Shown: positions 1 to 12,681, numbered from the stretch's first letter. The stretch is 64,000 nt of DNA from Rhizophagus irregularis (GCF_026210795.1 NC_089448.1:2232001-2296000), one strand, 5' to 3'. Notes: a model not told the origin generated them from the sequence alone. Program-made: numbers and translations.

Positions 1-3000
1 ATATTTTATTTAATTTCTTTAATTCTGTTATTTTGAACAAAAATAAAGACAAATTTTTTTTTAACTAAAAGAATATATCACAGTTTAAGTTATGATCGTA
101 TGAAATTTTTCTTTTTTAGTACTAAGAAGATAAAGCATGACCAAAGTTAAAATGAGGAGTACTACATAATATAGAGAATTTTTAAATTTTAACATTATTT
201 CATTTTCATGTCTTTATATTATGTAGTAAAAATATATTAAGTTTGTAATGCTAAACGCACATAAACTATTAAAAACACAAAGTTCTAATAGATATTTAAG
301 AGTAAGGATCGTCCAAGTTAGCTGAAAATAACGTCAATATATATCATAGTTACAAGAAAACAAGGTGATATAGATAATTTTTTTTTTTTTTTGGTTATTT
401 AAATATAAATTGAAATTCCAAATGTTGTTCTAAATATCAAAAAATTCGTTAAAGAAGGCTCTAATATTTAAAAAAAAATTTTAACATGAGTGAGTGATAA
501 AGACAAGATCTTAGACTAGAATCGAATTAGCAAAAGCACAGAAATATCCATTGGGATAATAAATTTTTTTTTTTAAAAAAAAAATGACTGTTATAATCTT
601 TAAATAAATACATAGAAGAAAAAAAAGAAACTACAAAATGGAAAGATCTAACTAGAACTATGACTTTAAACACCAATTACAAACTCAGAGATATGCTATC
701 CAGAGGACAAGGGCATATGCTATGGTTTATCACTTTATCTTGTTTCCAATAAACCAACGATTCTTTAATTGTTTACTTAACTGCACGAAAGGATTTTTAG
801 GATTTTTTTCGCGTTTTTTTCCATTCTTTCATATAATTTATAATAATTTTCTTGTCCAAATAAAAGAAAAAAAAATTCAATATGAGAAAAAAAAATTAAT
901 AAAATATTTTTTCTTTTTCGATTAATGTAATACGAATAAATTAATTTCGTCTGAATTTATATGTAGTCGCTTATGATCTAGAGAAATAATGGACATTTTA
1001 ATAATAAAACTGCAAATTTTAATCAATTTTCAAATTAAGGCCACTCCAACTTGATCCTTCGTTTAACATAACCCCGTTTTCAAGAGAATAATACATATAA
1101 TTTAGGCCGGAATTATAAAATTTGGTTATAATTATTAAAAATCACATGACCTGCTTATAACTTTGGCCGAAATTATGTTAATTCTGGTTGTGATTTGTGA
1201 TCCTCAAGTTATGAATTTGGCTTGGAGCGCCTAAGGATAAATCACCACAACCATTAAATGAAATATATACACAGTAAAATATGAAGAGTTACCCCCATGC
1301 AAAGCATGAGTATTTCTTTTATTTGTTTCTTAGACAAAAAACAAATACCCAACGTAAATACCGTCAAGTTGGGAATGTTGTAACTAATTAGTGTCAGCTA
1401 TAAATGTAAACTCTAAAAATTTAGCTTGATAATACAATTAGAATAGTAAACATTAATATTCTTTCATGTTCCTTCTCCTGTCACTTCTGTTCCTTCCCTA
1501 TTCTACCAGAAATCTAAATTATATAATTATATCCTTCTGTTTACTTCTCTTTGACGGAGGTAGGTTTAACCTGATTCCAAGCAGAGTTGATCACTTCTGA
1601 TATCCTTCTTCATCCTTCGTAGTATAGAAGCCAGTCACATGAGGAAGACTAGCTCTCGTCACTCACAACACCTTACATGATCGTCACCTTACGGGCCCAT
1701 TTAAAAAAAGTCCCACAAAAATTATGCCACTTCGATCGACATTCCAATACCCCAAGGTTTTTCCAAAATAATTGAAATGAGAAGGAAAAAAAAAGAAAAA
1801 ATAAAAAGGAAAAGACAAAACCACTCCTACACCAAATGAAACACCAAAGAAACAACCTGCTGCGTCTAATAACACATTTTATCTCACTTTTCTAAGGTTT
1901 TCCCTTTGATCAAAAAAGTTACATAGTCCAACAAGTCCAAACTTTGCAGACTTTTTAGGCTCTTAAAAAAAACTATTTTTTCCAGCTTATTTCACTATGA
2001 TTTAACTTCTATTGTATCCAGGCATTTTGATAAAGAGGCCAAGGGTTTTACTGAACCAAAGTTAAGAATAAATGATCGTGAAAAGGTTGGTGTGTTTGTA
2101 ATAAGCTGAAACCCTTCAACTTTACTCCTAAAAGCCATGAAGCTATGCTTTTGGGTGAGATAAAAATTATTTCCTAAGACAAAAAAGAATGTTTAGTAGT
2201 TGGAAACACGAGAAATGTAAATTTTTATCTGTGTAAAAAAATAAGGAAAAAATGTCAGGAGCCAATCTACTTGTGTTACACGCTATTTTTATGACAATCA
2301 ATATTGCCTTCAAAAGATAAGATATTGTCAATATAGTCAGTCGCACTTAGAACATTCCATCTGTTTTTTCGGTACAGTACATTTGAGGATTTTATTTATA
2401 CATATATATTTTATAAACAAATCATGCAGTAATTATTAAAATAAATAAATTAGACGAAATTATGTATTATTCTACAAATTGAGTTATTTTTATTTCTTTT
2501 ATCCTTTGATTCACCATTAACCATTTCTGGCATTTCATTATGCGATATTCCCAGATGGATTAAAAATCGGAAAATTAACTTTTAAACGATATAAAACTAA
2601 TACAAGGACATTACCCCATTTTGATGTTTTGGAAGTAATAATATTGGAAATATATACTAAATGAAAAATTATGGAAGGTTTATTATTTTGGGGAAATATC
2701 AAAGTCTACTTGTATGATATACTTTCCAAATAGTTTCCTTTTTCTTCGGTAGCAAAGTATAAGCACAAAATTTTGTTGAATTTCATGCTTATACCAAAAC
2801 TCCGTTTATCCGATCTGGCTCTCAGTCGGTAATTTGAACTTCGATCTTTTCGAAAAATATCTTGAGGTATTGAGGGAGAAATTCCAAAAATAAATAATTG
2901 ACGCTGTATTAATAATATCAAGGATAGTAACACACAGGATATTAATTAATGGATTAAATAATTTAACAAGTAAATAATAAATATACCCTTTCTTATATCA

Positions 3001-3882
3001 TTTAATGGATACCTTAATTATTGTATCGTATACCATAAAGTATAAATAGACATCACATAATATTAAGATCATTTTTGAAATAACGATTGTCCGAAACTCG
3101 TATTCGAATGCCCTAACCTAGTTAGGTTTAGGATATAGTTAGGTTTTGAATATAGTTGAACAATGAAATGTCGATCTTTCGACAATCAACCATGTAGGCG
3201 TAATAGATCTCTAACGTGTAAAATCGGGTATAACAGAAATAACAGAGGCTGAGATAGGCTGTGAGGATTTCTAGTGGACTATATTTGGAAACAATTGAAA
3301 TTCAACACCTTTAACTAGAAGTTGCTTAGGATATTAACTTACTAATAATAATTTATTTTCCATTTGAGATTCCAACATGTATTCCATATATTTTCAAGGT
3401 CGAAAATAAGGTCATTCACGTAGTAAATGAAATGAAAGGTGTGACATAAAACCTGATTTATATTTGACACTTTAATTCTTTGGATTATCATTAACTATAA
3501 AGCGTCATATCTTCCCAAAAACAATATCGTACTTTAATTAAGGTTTTATACGCGTATCACATGAAAATCATAAATCCAATAGAAAGTTTGTTATGATTTA
3601 GTGTATATTATGATTTCATATTTAGAAATTAATGGAAAAGCTCAAAAAAACGCCAGACGGTCAGTTGTTTAACGTACATTCCTTTTTCGGACAGCATCCA
3701 TCATTTATAATAGCGAATACGGAATATTTACGCCGATTAAAACCCTAAATTGTTTTGGCTTACGAATGTTTTGCTTATAAATATAAATATAAGCCATCAG
3801 TATCGTTTTTTTCAGTATCAGACGCTTTGTCTGTGTCCTTATCTACACTCTTTCTTTCTTTCATTATCGATATTAGTACAAT
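1..3882. other. AT-rich region without a convincing gene
   Basis: No reading frame here has recognisable domain content. The short open frames near 722, 1673-1875 (minus) and 2706-2933 (minus) are low-complexity translations of A/T or purine/pyrimidine tracts, or carry no recognised motif. A possible short foldback element lies at 1036-1234 and is listed separately. The 3' end of this stretch should hold the promoter of the zinc-finger gene that starts at 3883, but no clear core promoter motif stands out. Confidence 0.5.
1036..1234. repeat. Possible short MITE-like repeat
   Basis: The ends are imperfect inverted copies: TAAGGCCACTCCAA on the left and, on the opposite strand, CTTAGGCGCTCCAA on the right. 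Inside are two near-identical motifs, GGCCGGAATTAT and GGCCGAAATTAT. This resembles a small non-autonomous DNA transposon, but no clear target-site duplication is visible and the arms contain an indel. It could be chance in AT-rich DNA. Confidence 0.33.
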
Positions 3883-5952
3883 ATGGGACAGATACTATCA
3901 TCAGTATCCGGAAATGAGAAGGTATATTAAATATTTCTTTATTAACCTTCTGTTTAGTTTTAATAATAATAATATATTCGCTTTAATAGGCCTCTCAAAA
4001 GAACAAAACTTCCTCTCCTTCTAGTCGCCAGTTTAGCCAGTACAGTCAATACGTATGTATATAACTATATTGTTTGCTGTTAGAATCTTTGCCGGTAACT
4101 GACCATGGTTATTTTTAATAGGTTCCTCAGCGGAAGAGTGAAAGTATATTCTCTACCCCCCAACCTTCCTATGATACTGAATGGTTGAAAATAAAAATCA
4201 GAAAACAGGAAGTGGAAAGACTTAGACAAGCTAAACAAGCTAGAGAAGAGGAAGCGGAGAGGCTTAGACTAGCTAAAAAAGCTAGAGAACAGGAAGCGGA
4301 GAGGCTTAAACAAGCTAGACAGGCTAGAGAACAGGAAGCTATAAAACTTTACCTAGCCAGACAACAGGAAAAAGTAATCAATTTCCACAGCAAATTTTCT
4401 AAAATAATTTTGATTATTATTATGATTTGTAGTCATACTGACCGAAAACATTTTGGTTGCTTTATAGGCTTCTCAAGTAAGTAAGAATACGACTTCTCTC
4501 TCAAATCGCTCGTACAATGTCGTAGCATCATCTGAAAGGAAATTGGTATGTTTATTTATTATTATTGTTGAAGTGACAGGTTGATTGATCCAGCGGTTAT
4601 AACTAATATACATTTTAATAATTTAATAGACTTCTGGAACAAATGATAACACAACCCATGTCACAATTACGGTATAAATTAATATTTACTCTGAAACCTC
4701 GTTTTATTCATTATAACCAAAACAAAATTTATTGTTTTTGTAGGCTTCTGGAGTAACCTCTGGAACGAAGGATAACACTTCTCATCGCCCGTCAATGGAT
4801 AATAAGAAAACGGTATACTCAATTTATCATAACTATAATACAAACCTTCCATCATTTCCAACATATTAACATCCTTTGATTATTCTATAGACGTCTCTCG
4901 GAATAAAGGGAAATCCAACTTCTTTTTCCGATCCTTACAATATCTCATCAAAATCCGAAAAAAATACGGTAATTTAATAATATATTTGAGAATGATCATT
5001 AAAACAATCATTTTTGCAATCATAATAATCGAAAAAAAAATATTCTTTGTTTTTGTAGACTTCCTTGAGTAAGGAAGATCGTGAAAATGTTAAAAGGGTA
5101 AAATCACATTGCAATAAAATTTTCTCCTTTTTTTTTTTGATATTATAACAAATTTTTTCTTATATTTTGTTATATTCATTCTAATAGATTACCGAAATTG
5201 TCAGAAGTATACTAACCCGTGACAAAAATTACGTGGTATACGGCAATTGGTCATGTCCTCATTGGCCAATTTCATGCAACAACGAATACGAATGGCAATA
5301 TAAATATTCTTTGGAATCACTCCGAAGTTATCTAACATTAAATCAAAAAAGCAAGAAAGATGTTTTTATGAATAAATGCAAGGAATGTGATAAAGAAAGT
5401 CTGGTCACTAGTTTCTTTCTATACAATCGGCAACCAAATCGTGCAAGTGTAAGTAAAAAAATTGATTTAAAAAAATTTTTTTTCACTTTTATTTTCGAAA
5501 GTTTAATCTATATATTCTGCTTAAAATTGATTTTATAGAAAAAGCCCGATGTTGAGATCGTCTGTCGCTTAGAATGGAATAATCATTACAGAGTGTTCGC
5601 CGAATGGAAATGCAATCGCCCTCAAAGTCCTCATGAATGGAAAAGCTCCTATACTTGGATATTACTCCGAAATTATATAGAAAAATCCCCATTGAAAAAG
5701 GGAGATTATTACGAGCAGAAGTGCCATGATTGTAGGGAGGAATGCAAAGTATGCAAAAAGAAACCCAAGGAAAAGAGAGGATGCAAAGAATGCGATCATG
5801 CTACCGTCGTCTCGAATCACAGTCAATTAGTACAATCACCAGGTGGAAAACCTCATAAAAGATGGTTATGCGCGAAATGTAAGGGAGGGTCAATATGTCG
5901 ATCCGACAACAACTACCGAATTCCACGACAACGCAATATTGAATTATTTTAA
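3883..5952 (+). CDS. 3CxxC-type zinc-finger protein with myristoylation-like N-terminus and coiled coil
   Basis: Ten exons can be assembled: 3883-3921, 3990-4052, 4122-4373, 4468-4545, 4630-4671, 4744-4812, 4891-4968, 5059-5097, 5188-5448 and 5539-5952. All introns are phase 0 with GT-AG ends, giving 444 residues. The start MGQILSS fits the N-myristoylation consensus (Gly2, Ser6). Residues about 55-118 form four 14-residue Arg/Glu/Ala-rich units typical of a coiled coil. Five small exons (26, 14, 23, 26 and 13 codons) form a Ser/Thr-rich linker. The last two exons carry two Cys/Trp-rich modules: YGNWSC...KCKEC, then VFAEWKC, WKSSYTW, YYEQKCHDC and LCAKCKGG. The second resembles 3CxxC (ZAR1/receptor-transporter type) zinc fingers. 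Function is unknown; membrane anchoring through myristate is an inference. Confidence 0.72.
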
Positions 5953-7666
5953 GAATTAGTTGTAAAATAGATTGATCTCGATCTAGATTTTCTGTTGAAA
6001 GAAAAGATTTCACAAAACCTTTGAATTTCATATTATTTATAAAACATCTTTAAATAGGTAAAATAACCGAAAAAAAAAGATCAAAAGAAAAAAAAAGAAA
6101 AAAAAATTTTTTTTAATTTTTTCCTATTCTTATTCTTATTAAATTTATCAATTATGAGCTTACTTATATTATCCGGTAAAGATTTTTCTCAAATTCTCAT
6201 TCGACATGTTCATCATTTTTGGTATTATTAAATGACGATAGTGATAAGTAATTAAGTGATCTTAATGTTGTTGAAAAGGGTGCTACAAAGATTCATCAAA
6301 TGTATAAAGGAATAAGGAACTTCTGAACAAGTTTACCCTTATTAGAATTGTTGACATCTTCTAAACAATCAAGAGCAAAAGGAGATCAAAGACCTCAAAT
6401 CAATTTATACTGTATTGTATGGACATTTCAAAAGGCTTATGTAAAAAGATGGTTCAATTTTTTATTAAATAAAGATTATGAAATAATCAATGATCACAAA
6501 AAAATTAATGCCATTTCCAATCGAAGTAAAATGAATATTTAAATATTGTAACAATTTAGTTGAGTGACTCTAGTCAGTAGTCAGATTGCATTGTCGTATT
6601 TATTATCGTCATGTTTCATGAGCTTTAAATTGTCACTTAAATAATAATAACTTTTACTCCAGACTTAATGTTTTTTCCATTTTTATCATCTACCATTTTC
6701 TTCAAGAAAATGACACACTAGCGCCATACCATTTATTAGTCTTATTTTTTTGACTAAGTTGGGATTCGAAATAAGTTTTGAAGGGAACTTGGGCTTGTAG
6801 AAAAAAATTTAAGAAAGTTCATAGAGTTCATTTTTTGTGAATTGGTAAAAAGTTAGAATTTATTAACAGTTAAAATCAAAAGTTTCACACAGGTTCTTTT
6901 AATTTAATCGCAAAAGTTCTAAGGCTTGAATAAATTCGGAATATAGTGAATTATTTTCCCATTTTCTAGTTTAGATTTAGGGATTACGCTAAGCCGGCTA
7001 AGGGTACACAAAAATGTCCCACTATCCGTCCTGCACGTGACGATGTACAAGCAATAAAATCCGTTAAAGAGCTTATAACGGTTCCGTTCCGAAAAAAAAT
7101 TATTTTTTTTACATTATTAATCGTTGTGAAAAGCCTATGCGATTAATTTCCACATTCAATTTTCGCCCCAGACTTACAATGGTTTCCATTTCACAAGTAA
7201 ATCTACTTATCTAATTGCCGGTATTGCATGATGCAATTTTACCGATTTACAACTTAAGACAATCTAAACAGTTCCCTTTAAAAAAAGTTTTGAATCACTT
7301 TATATTAGGGAATAAAATGTTGGTGTAATTAAAACGAATATTTGCGATCATTCTCCCAAAATCATTCTTTAATTTATTTATCATCTAAATCATATTACTC
7401 AGTTATATATTTATAAAATCATATTATATTTATTATTAATGTTCGTATTAGTATATATTAGTATATATGTAATAACTAAAAAATTAGACTATTATTTAAT
7501 GCCATATTTGAATAACTTCTTCAGGAATAACTTTTTCAAATTTCATCATCACTAGCGCCAACAAAAAAGTTTTAAACTTTTAAGTGACCGGTTAAGACAC
7601 CAAACTATTTGTATAAAAAGAAAATATAACTAGTTCCCATATTTTTTACAAAATTTGAATGGTTCG
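5953..7666. other. Intergenic region, no gene seen
   Basis: AT-rich DNA between the convergent zinc-finger and glycosylase genes. It should contain both 3' untranslated regions. The open frame at 6348-6542 has no recognisable motif. A patch of higher G+C near 6990-7090 looks like an old repeat but I cannot name it. Confidence 0.5.
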
Positions 7667-8915
7667 TTAATCAGATTCCGTCAAACAATCCCATTCTATT
7701 TCTTGTTTACCATGAGATTTTAAGTATGCATTAGCTTTAGACCAATGACTACACTCAAAAAATCCACGATGAGCAGACAATGGCGACGGATGGACTGTTT
7801 GCAGAACGAGATGTTTGGTCTTAAATATATGAAAGAAAATTTGGTCTTTGGTGAATAATAATTAATAATTTTTTGAATATTAAAAAAAAAAAAAAAAGAA
7901 TATGACCTTGTTAATATTTTTTCCTTTCTTGATGGCATGATTTCCCCATAACATAAAAACTAATCCATTCTTTCTATCGTTTAAATATTGTATCACAGCA
8001 TCAGTAAATTTCTCCCATCCCTTTCCACTATGACTTGCTGCTTCATGTGCTCGTACGGTGAGTGAGGTATTTAAAAGGAGGACTCCAGCCTTGGTCCAAT
8101 TAATAAGATTACCGTGTTTCGGAATCTGGAATGATGGAATATCATTTTTCAAGGCTTTATAAATATTGATCAACGATGGTGGTGGTGGAACGCCATGTGG
8201 AACACTAAAACACAAGCCATGAGCCTGACCGACATCATGATATGGATCTTGTCCTATAATAACAACTTTAACTGAAGATGGAGGGGTAAATCTTGACCAA
8301 CTATATATTTCCGGTTCTATTGTAAAAAAATAAATATAAAATAAATTTGTTATAAACCAAAGAAAATCATAATTTGGCGTTATGGCACTATAACACTGGA
8401 ATTAAGGTTAGGTTAAAACTAGGATTAGGGTTAGAACCGTTATTATCCTGAGAGCAGGATCATCCCATTACGTATAATATCAGCACTGTAGTACCATGAC
8501 ACCAAATTACAAAATTCTATTAAATCATTATACCAGGTGGAAAAATTTTCTTGTTATTATCCTTCTCCCTTTGAAGGTATTTTTTAAGCTAACAAAAAAA
8601 GGTTAAAACGCATCAAGTTCGCGTATCACATAGATATAAAGTTTATTAAAACGCGTTTTAGTATACCTCAATAAAGTAGGGCTTTTGTATCACTTCACTT
8701 AAAACTTTCAACCATTCACTATTCATAGTTTTAATTTCCAAGCTCAATAATTCTTTATTTTCATCCTTCATTTTATCCAATAAGGTTTCTGAGGTAATAG
8801 TTTGATTCCGAGGTTGAGACTTAACAAAAGACGAAAGTGAACTCTGTACTGAAGTGGATACTTTTTGCTTTTTACTATTGTTAATAGAAGCAGAGGAGAT
8901 TTTACGTTTAATCAT
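7667..8915 (-). CDS. UNG1: Uracil-DNA glycosylase (family 1)
   Basis: Removes uracil from DNA to start base-excision repair. Four exons on the minus strand (8667-8915, 8534-8588, 7907-8316, 7667-7819) join into 288 residues. Family 1 signatures are all present in order: [12 protein letters not shown] with the catalytic Asp at about 125, [38 protein letters not shown] and [12 protein letters not shown] with the catalytic His at about 248. The N-terminus is basic (KRK, KKQK) and has QSSLSSFV at residues 24-31, close to a PCNA-binding PIP box, which suggests the nuclear form. No obvious mitochondrial leader is encoded from this start. An alternative upstream start for a mitochondrial form, as in other UNG genes, cannot be excluded. 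Intron 2 contains a short telomere-like stretch. Confidence 0.95.
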
Positions 8916-9564
8916 TTTTGGCGAAAAAAAAAAAAAATATTATTTTCAATTAATTTCCTCTCAACCCCATACATATATCTGATATATATATATATCGTAT
9001 ATACAGGTTAAAATTAGTCGCAAGCACACGAGAAAACCTCATTGTAAAGTAGGGGTTGTAGTACACCGGAATGTACGAAGAACTTTACCGGACGGGTGTA
9101 ACATATTTTAGAAAATTTAAGTAATAAAACGCGTCAATTTTAACTGCGGAACTGCGGACGGAGTAAAAATAATTACTGCGTCACATCACACAAGCTTATT
9201 GTGCTTATTGTGGTAATCAATACGATTGTAATTGTAACACACATTAACATTTAATTACTATTATATTACTATTATTCGGTAAATCTCAACAAAGAAGCCG
9301 TTATTTATAGTAATGAAGTTTCAAATTTGCAGAGAGGGAAGGATAAAAGGATAAAGTATTCCGAAATAAAGATCAATAAAGTTATAAAGGTGTCATCAAA
9401 GATCATCGTATTAGTAAGCAGCCACATTTAATAAAATATATATATTCAGAAAAATTTCTCTTTTTTTTTGTTTTTTACTTCTTAACTTTAAAAATATATA
9501 ATATATATATATATATATATATAGAGTATTATTAGGATTATTGAAAAATATAGGAAAAGAAAAT
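8916..9564. promoter_or_regulatory. Divergent intergenic region between UNG1 and AIG1-like copy 1
   Basis: This stretch separates two divergently transcribed genes, so both promoters should lie here. It contains a short TA run near 8980-8995 and a longer TA microsatellite at about 9497-9523, roughly 40 bases before the second start codon. No defined factor-binding site can be named from sequence alone. Confidence 0.4.
9497..9523. repeat. (TA)n microsatellite
   Basis: An uninterrupted or nearly uninterrupted TA dinucleotide run directly upstream of the start codon of the first AIG1-like gene. It probably lies in its 5' untranslated region or core promoter and is likely length-variable. Confidence 0.8.
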
Positions 9565-10635
9565 ATGAAAAACATTTCAAATTTTGCAAAGTTCTTTCAC
9601 TATAAAGATTTTGATTCAGAAAAGTCAGTAACATCATGGTTTATATCACCAAAAATATTATTGATAATTAGAGGGATCATTGCATTATATGCTTGGATTA
9701 TATTAATTGGACAATTTGTAAATTCCGCAACGTATGGTGGAGCGGGTGATTTTTTTAAATTTTTTACAAATTTAAGCTTTGTAGGTCTAACCGCTTATTT
9801 TACGGTAAGTGAATAAAATAAATAAAAAAAAACCACATATATATAAATGTAATTTACTTTTACTTAAATGGTATTTTTAAATTTATTAGACAGCGTTTTA
9901 CCATTCATATCGATATGTAACTAAAAATAATAAACCGGTTTCTTTCCAAAATCAACCAAATATCTTAAATTGGTTATTTTGGTTACTTTATCATACTATG
10001 ACACATTTCTCGTAAGCAAAAAAGAATAATATACATATTTTTTTTAAACAAAATTGATTTTCTCTTTATAGAATAAAAAAATTCATTATGACATCATCAT
10101 TATTTTTCTTTCTTGATAGGACGGTAATAGTGTTAACTTACTGGTTATTCTTGTCGAGAAACTTTATATTTGCAAAACCTCAGCCGTTTAGATGGTGGTT
10201 AAATGTATCAGTGCATGGATTAAACTTTTTATTCGCTATAATAGAAATATTTTTAAATCGTCAAATTATAGTCGTTTCTTTCGTTATATTAAGTCTTACC
10301 ATACAAATCTTATACATGTTTGTCGTTTTTATAAATTATGCAGTGTAAGTTAAAGTTAACCCCTTATTTTTCTAACACATAAATGAATTTATTTATTTAT
10401 CTATTTATTTATATTATTTAGAACTTCAATGTGGATATATGGGTTTGCGGATTTTACAAAAGGATCAATAACAGCTATATGGTATATTGGATTAATTATC
10501 GGATACATCATAATCTTCTTTCTCGTGTATGGAGTACATTTATTAAGAGATTTTCTAGGAAGAAGATTTGGTCGTTATAATAATAATGATTATATAAATA
10601 ATAATGATAAATCCGTTTCTTCCCTTCCAATTTGA
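9565..10635 (+). CDS. AIG1/FAR-17a-like integral membrane protein, copy 1
   Basis: Four exons (9565-9804, 9890-10011, 10120-10344, 10422-10635) give 266 residues. The ATG at 9565 is chosen because the copy 2 protein starts at the equivalent point. Several hydrophobic segments indicate a polytopic membrane protein. Order and spacing match the AIG1/ADTRP/FAR-17a family: KFFTNLS holds the Thr position, WWLNVSVHGLN the His position, and TSMWIYGF matches the family's TGMWVYPFL near the C-terminus. In human AIG1 and ADTRP that Thr and His are the catalytic pair that hydrolyses fatty-acid esters of hydroxy fatty acids. The same activity here is inference. A paralogue with the same exon plan lies in opposite orientation at 13300-14305. 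Confidence 0.8.
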
Positions 10636-10941
10636 TTCGATTCAAAATTTTTTTTTTTTATACTTTTATATAACTTTTTTGTATAATATAAAAATCATTT
10701 AGACATTTTTAGTATTTTTTAGTGTAAATTTCTTTAATTTTTCCTTATTAAATTAATTTGGTAAAACCTTTTGAAGATCTTGACAGTTTTATCGATATAT
10801 GATGGACCAATTTCGTCATTAAATTAAAAGTCATGTATATTGTGGCGTAAAAATTATAAATACCCCCATAACCTCTTTTTTTTTTATGTATTTCTTTATT
10901 TCTTTGTTTATCTCTTTTATCTCTTATATAATAAATAAAGA
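10636..10941. other. Short intergenic spacer
   Basis: AT-rich 3' untranslated region of the AIG1-like gene and upstream region of the BTB gene. No other feature is seen. Confidence 0.5.
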
Positions 10942-12681
10942 ATGATTCCCAATATTTTATACACTATAACTAGAGGAAATTCTTCAAACAATAACTCAAA
11001 TAACAACTCAAACAACGAAAACTCAAACAATAATCCTGACAGTAATTCTAACAACAACAACAACCCTAATAATAGTAACAATGATGATCCTAACAACGAC
11101 AACAATGAAGAAAATGAAATAGCTTCAAGAAGTATTCATGTAAGCAATAATTCTCATTTTGCTCAATTAGAACAACAAATAGCTTCACAACTTCGTGAAC
11201 AAAGTCGAGAACTTCAACAACAACAACAGCAACAAGTTGATGGTCAAACTTCAATTAATGCACCAACTTCTGCAAACCAAAGTATCTTTACTAATAACTT
11301 TAGACTTAATCAACCAGTATGCATTTTGAGAGCACCTGAAGATTCAAATTATCCTGAAAATACAAATTTTCCTTCCGCCTCTGAAATACAACAATCTTCG
11401 GCAATGTTTTTTCCACCAACTTACGTTCCACCACAAACCGGTTCAGGTTCACATGATCATATAGAAACCGCGAATGATAAAAATGATACTAGCAATGGAG
11501 TATTTGCTGATAAATATTCACTTAATGTCATACAAACAGAAGAAAATAATAATTTAAATTTAAATTTATTTATGAATAGAATTTCATATAATACGTATAC
11601 TGATGCTTATTATGAAAATGGTGATTTATCTCATAAATATTTAAAAAATTGGAAAAAAGGTGCCTATCAATGTGATAATATTGAAAAGAAGATTGAACAT
11701 GATTGGATGAAAACTTATTTAGCGAGATCCCCTAGTCCTGATAAAATGAATGACGATGGTGAAATTTCTTGGAAATTTGATTATCGTAATGGAGGTTACT
11801 TGATTAATTCTCTTAAAGTAAGATTATCATTTGGTACATTTGATAATGATGCAAAAGTACAGTGGTTTGTTAAACCATTACCTACGATGAAAAATCAAGA
11901 TCCATCTTGGAATTTAATTCAGTTTGAACCATATACAGAACGTAGACATAAAGTAAATGAGATTAAGGATCTTACTGAATACGTTAAAAGTGAATATGGT
12001 TTTATATTAAAAGCTAATTTAAGTGGTGGTGAACAAGATAATGTTATATGGCAAAAAACTCAATTATTTAGACAAGATTGGAATAGTAAATTATCCAGGG
12101 ATAAGTTGATGATTGAAAATGATGATACTTTCGGTTTCGATGTTAAAGTGAAATTAAGACCTGATATTATTGTCGATCCTCTACCAGAACTATCTGTTTC
12201 GAATGACGAATCAAATACTTTAAAAAAATTAAACGATGAATCAACAAGCGATTTTGTTATCCATTATAAAGTTTCATCTGGTGATAATACAAGCAATGAA
12301 AGAAATTTTTATGCTCATTCTAAGGTATTATCAAGAAGATCAGATTATTTTAATGCATTATTGGAATCGAAAATGATTGAATCACAAAGTAAATCACTCA
12401 CTTTAACCGATGAAGATATTACTTACGAGTCTTTAGAAATTATTCTTAATTATGTGTATAATGGTGATCTCCCAAACATCAAAACTTTTAATGAATGGAC
12501 TACATTATTACGCTATGCTTCTAGATTTCTTATAACTACTTTAATTCAAAGATGTGAAAAGGCGTTAAAGGGTTTCTTGAATCATAATAATTTAAATGAA
12601 ATTGAATCAATTGCTAATGAATATGGAGCTGAGCAATTATTACAATGTTGTAAAAATTTTGAACCACCTAAAAATAATTAA
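10942..12681 (+). CDS. BTB/POZ domain protein with Asn-rich N-terminus
   Basis: A single uninterrupted frame of 579 residues. Residues about 12-55 are almost pure Asn/Ser and a Gln run follows near residues 90-100, so the N-terminal third is likely disordered. The middle (about 250-420) holds an unrecognised region with WKFDYRNGGYL and VQWFVKPLP. The C-terminus (about 435-560) is a BTB/POZ domain: DFVIHYKV, FYAHSKVLSRRSDYFNALL, SLEIILNYVYNGDL and the following helices. BTB domains dimerise and often act as substrate adaptors for cullin-3 ubiquitin ligases. That role here is inferred from the family. The gene sits between the two inverted AIG1-like genes. Confidence 0.85.
   Translation: MIPNILYTITRGNSSNNNSNNNSNNENSNNNPDSNSNNNNNPNNSNNDDPNNDNNEENEIASRSIHVSNNSHFAQLEQQIASQLREQSRELQQQQQQQVDGQTSINAPTSANQSIFTNNFRLNQPVCILRAPEDSNYPENTNFPSASEIQQSSAMFFPPTYVPPQTGSGSHDHIETANDKNDTSNGVFADKYSLNVIQTEENNNLNLNLFMNRISYNTYTDAYYENGDLSHKYLKNWKKGAYQCDNIEKKIEHDWMKTYLARSPSPDKMNDDGEISWKFDYRNGGYLINSLKVRLSFGTFDNDAKVQWFVKPLPTMKNQDPSWNLIQFEPYTERRHKVNEIKDLTEYVKSEYGFILKANLSGGEQDNVIWQKTQLFRQDWNSKLSRDKLMIENDDTFGFDVKVKLRPDIIVDPLPELSVSNDESNTLKKLNDESTSDFVIHYKVSSGDNTSNERNFYAHSKVLSRRSDYFNALLESKMIESQSKSLTLTDEDITYESLEIILNYVYNGDLPNIKTFNEWTTLLRYASRFLITTLIQRCEKALKGFLNHNNLNEIESIANEYGAEQLLQCCKNFEPPKNN

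Noticed and set aside
1673-1875. Two overlapping minus-strand frames rich in Phe, Gly and Leu
   Set aside because: They are translations of a purine-rich tract with no domain or splice support.
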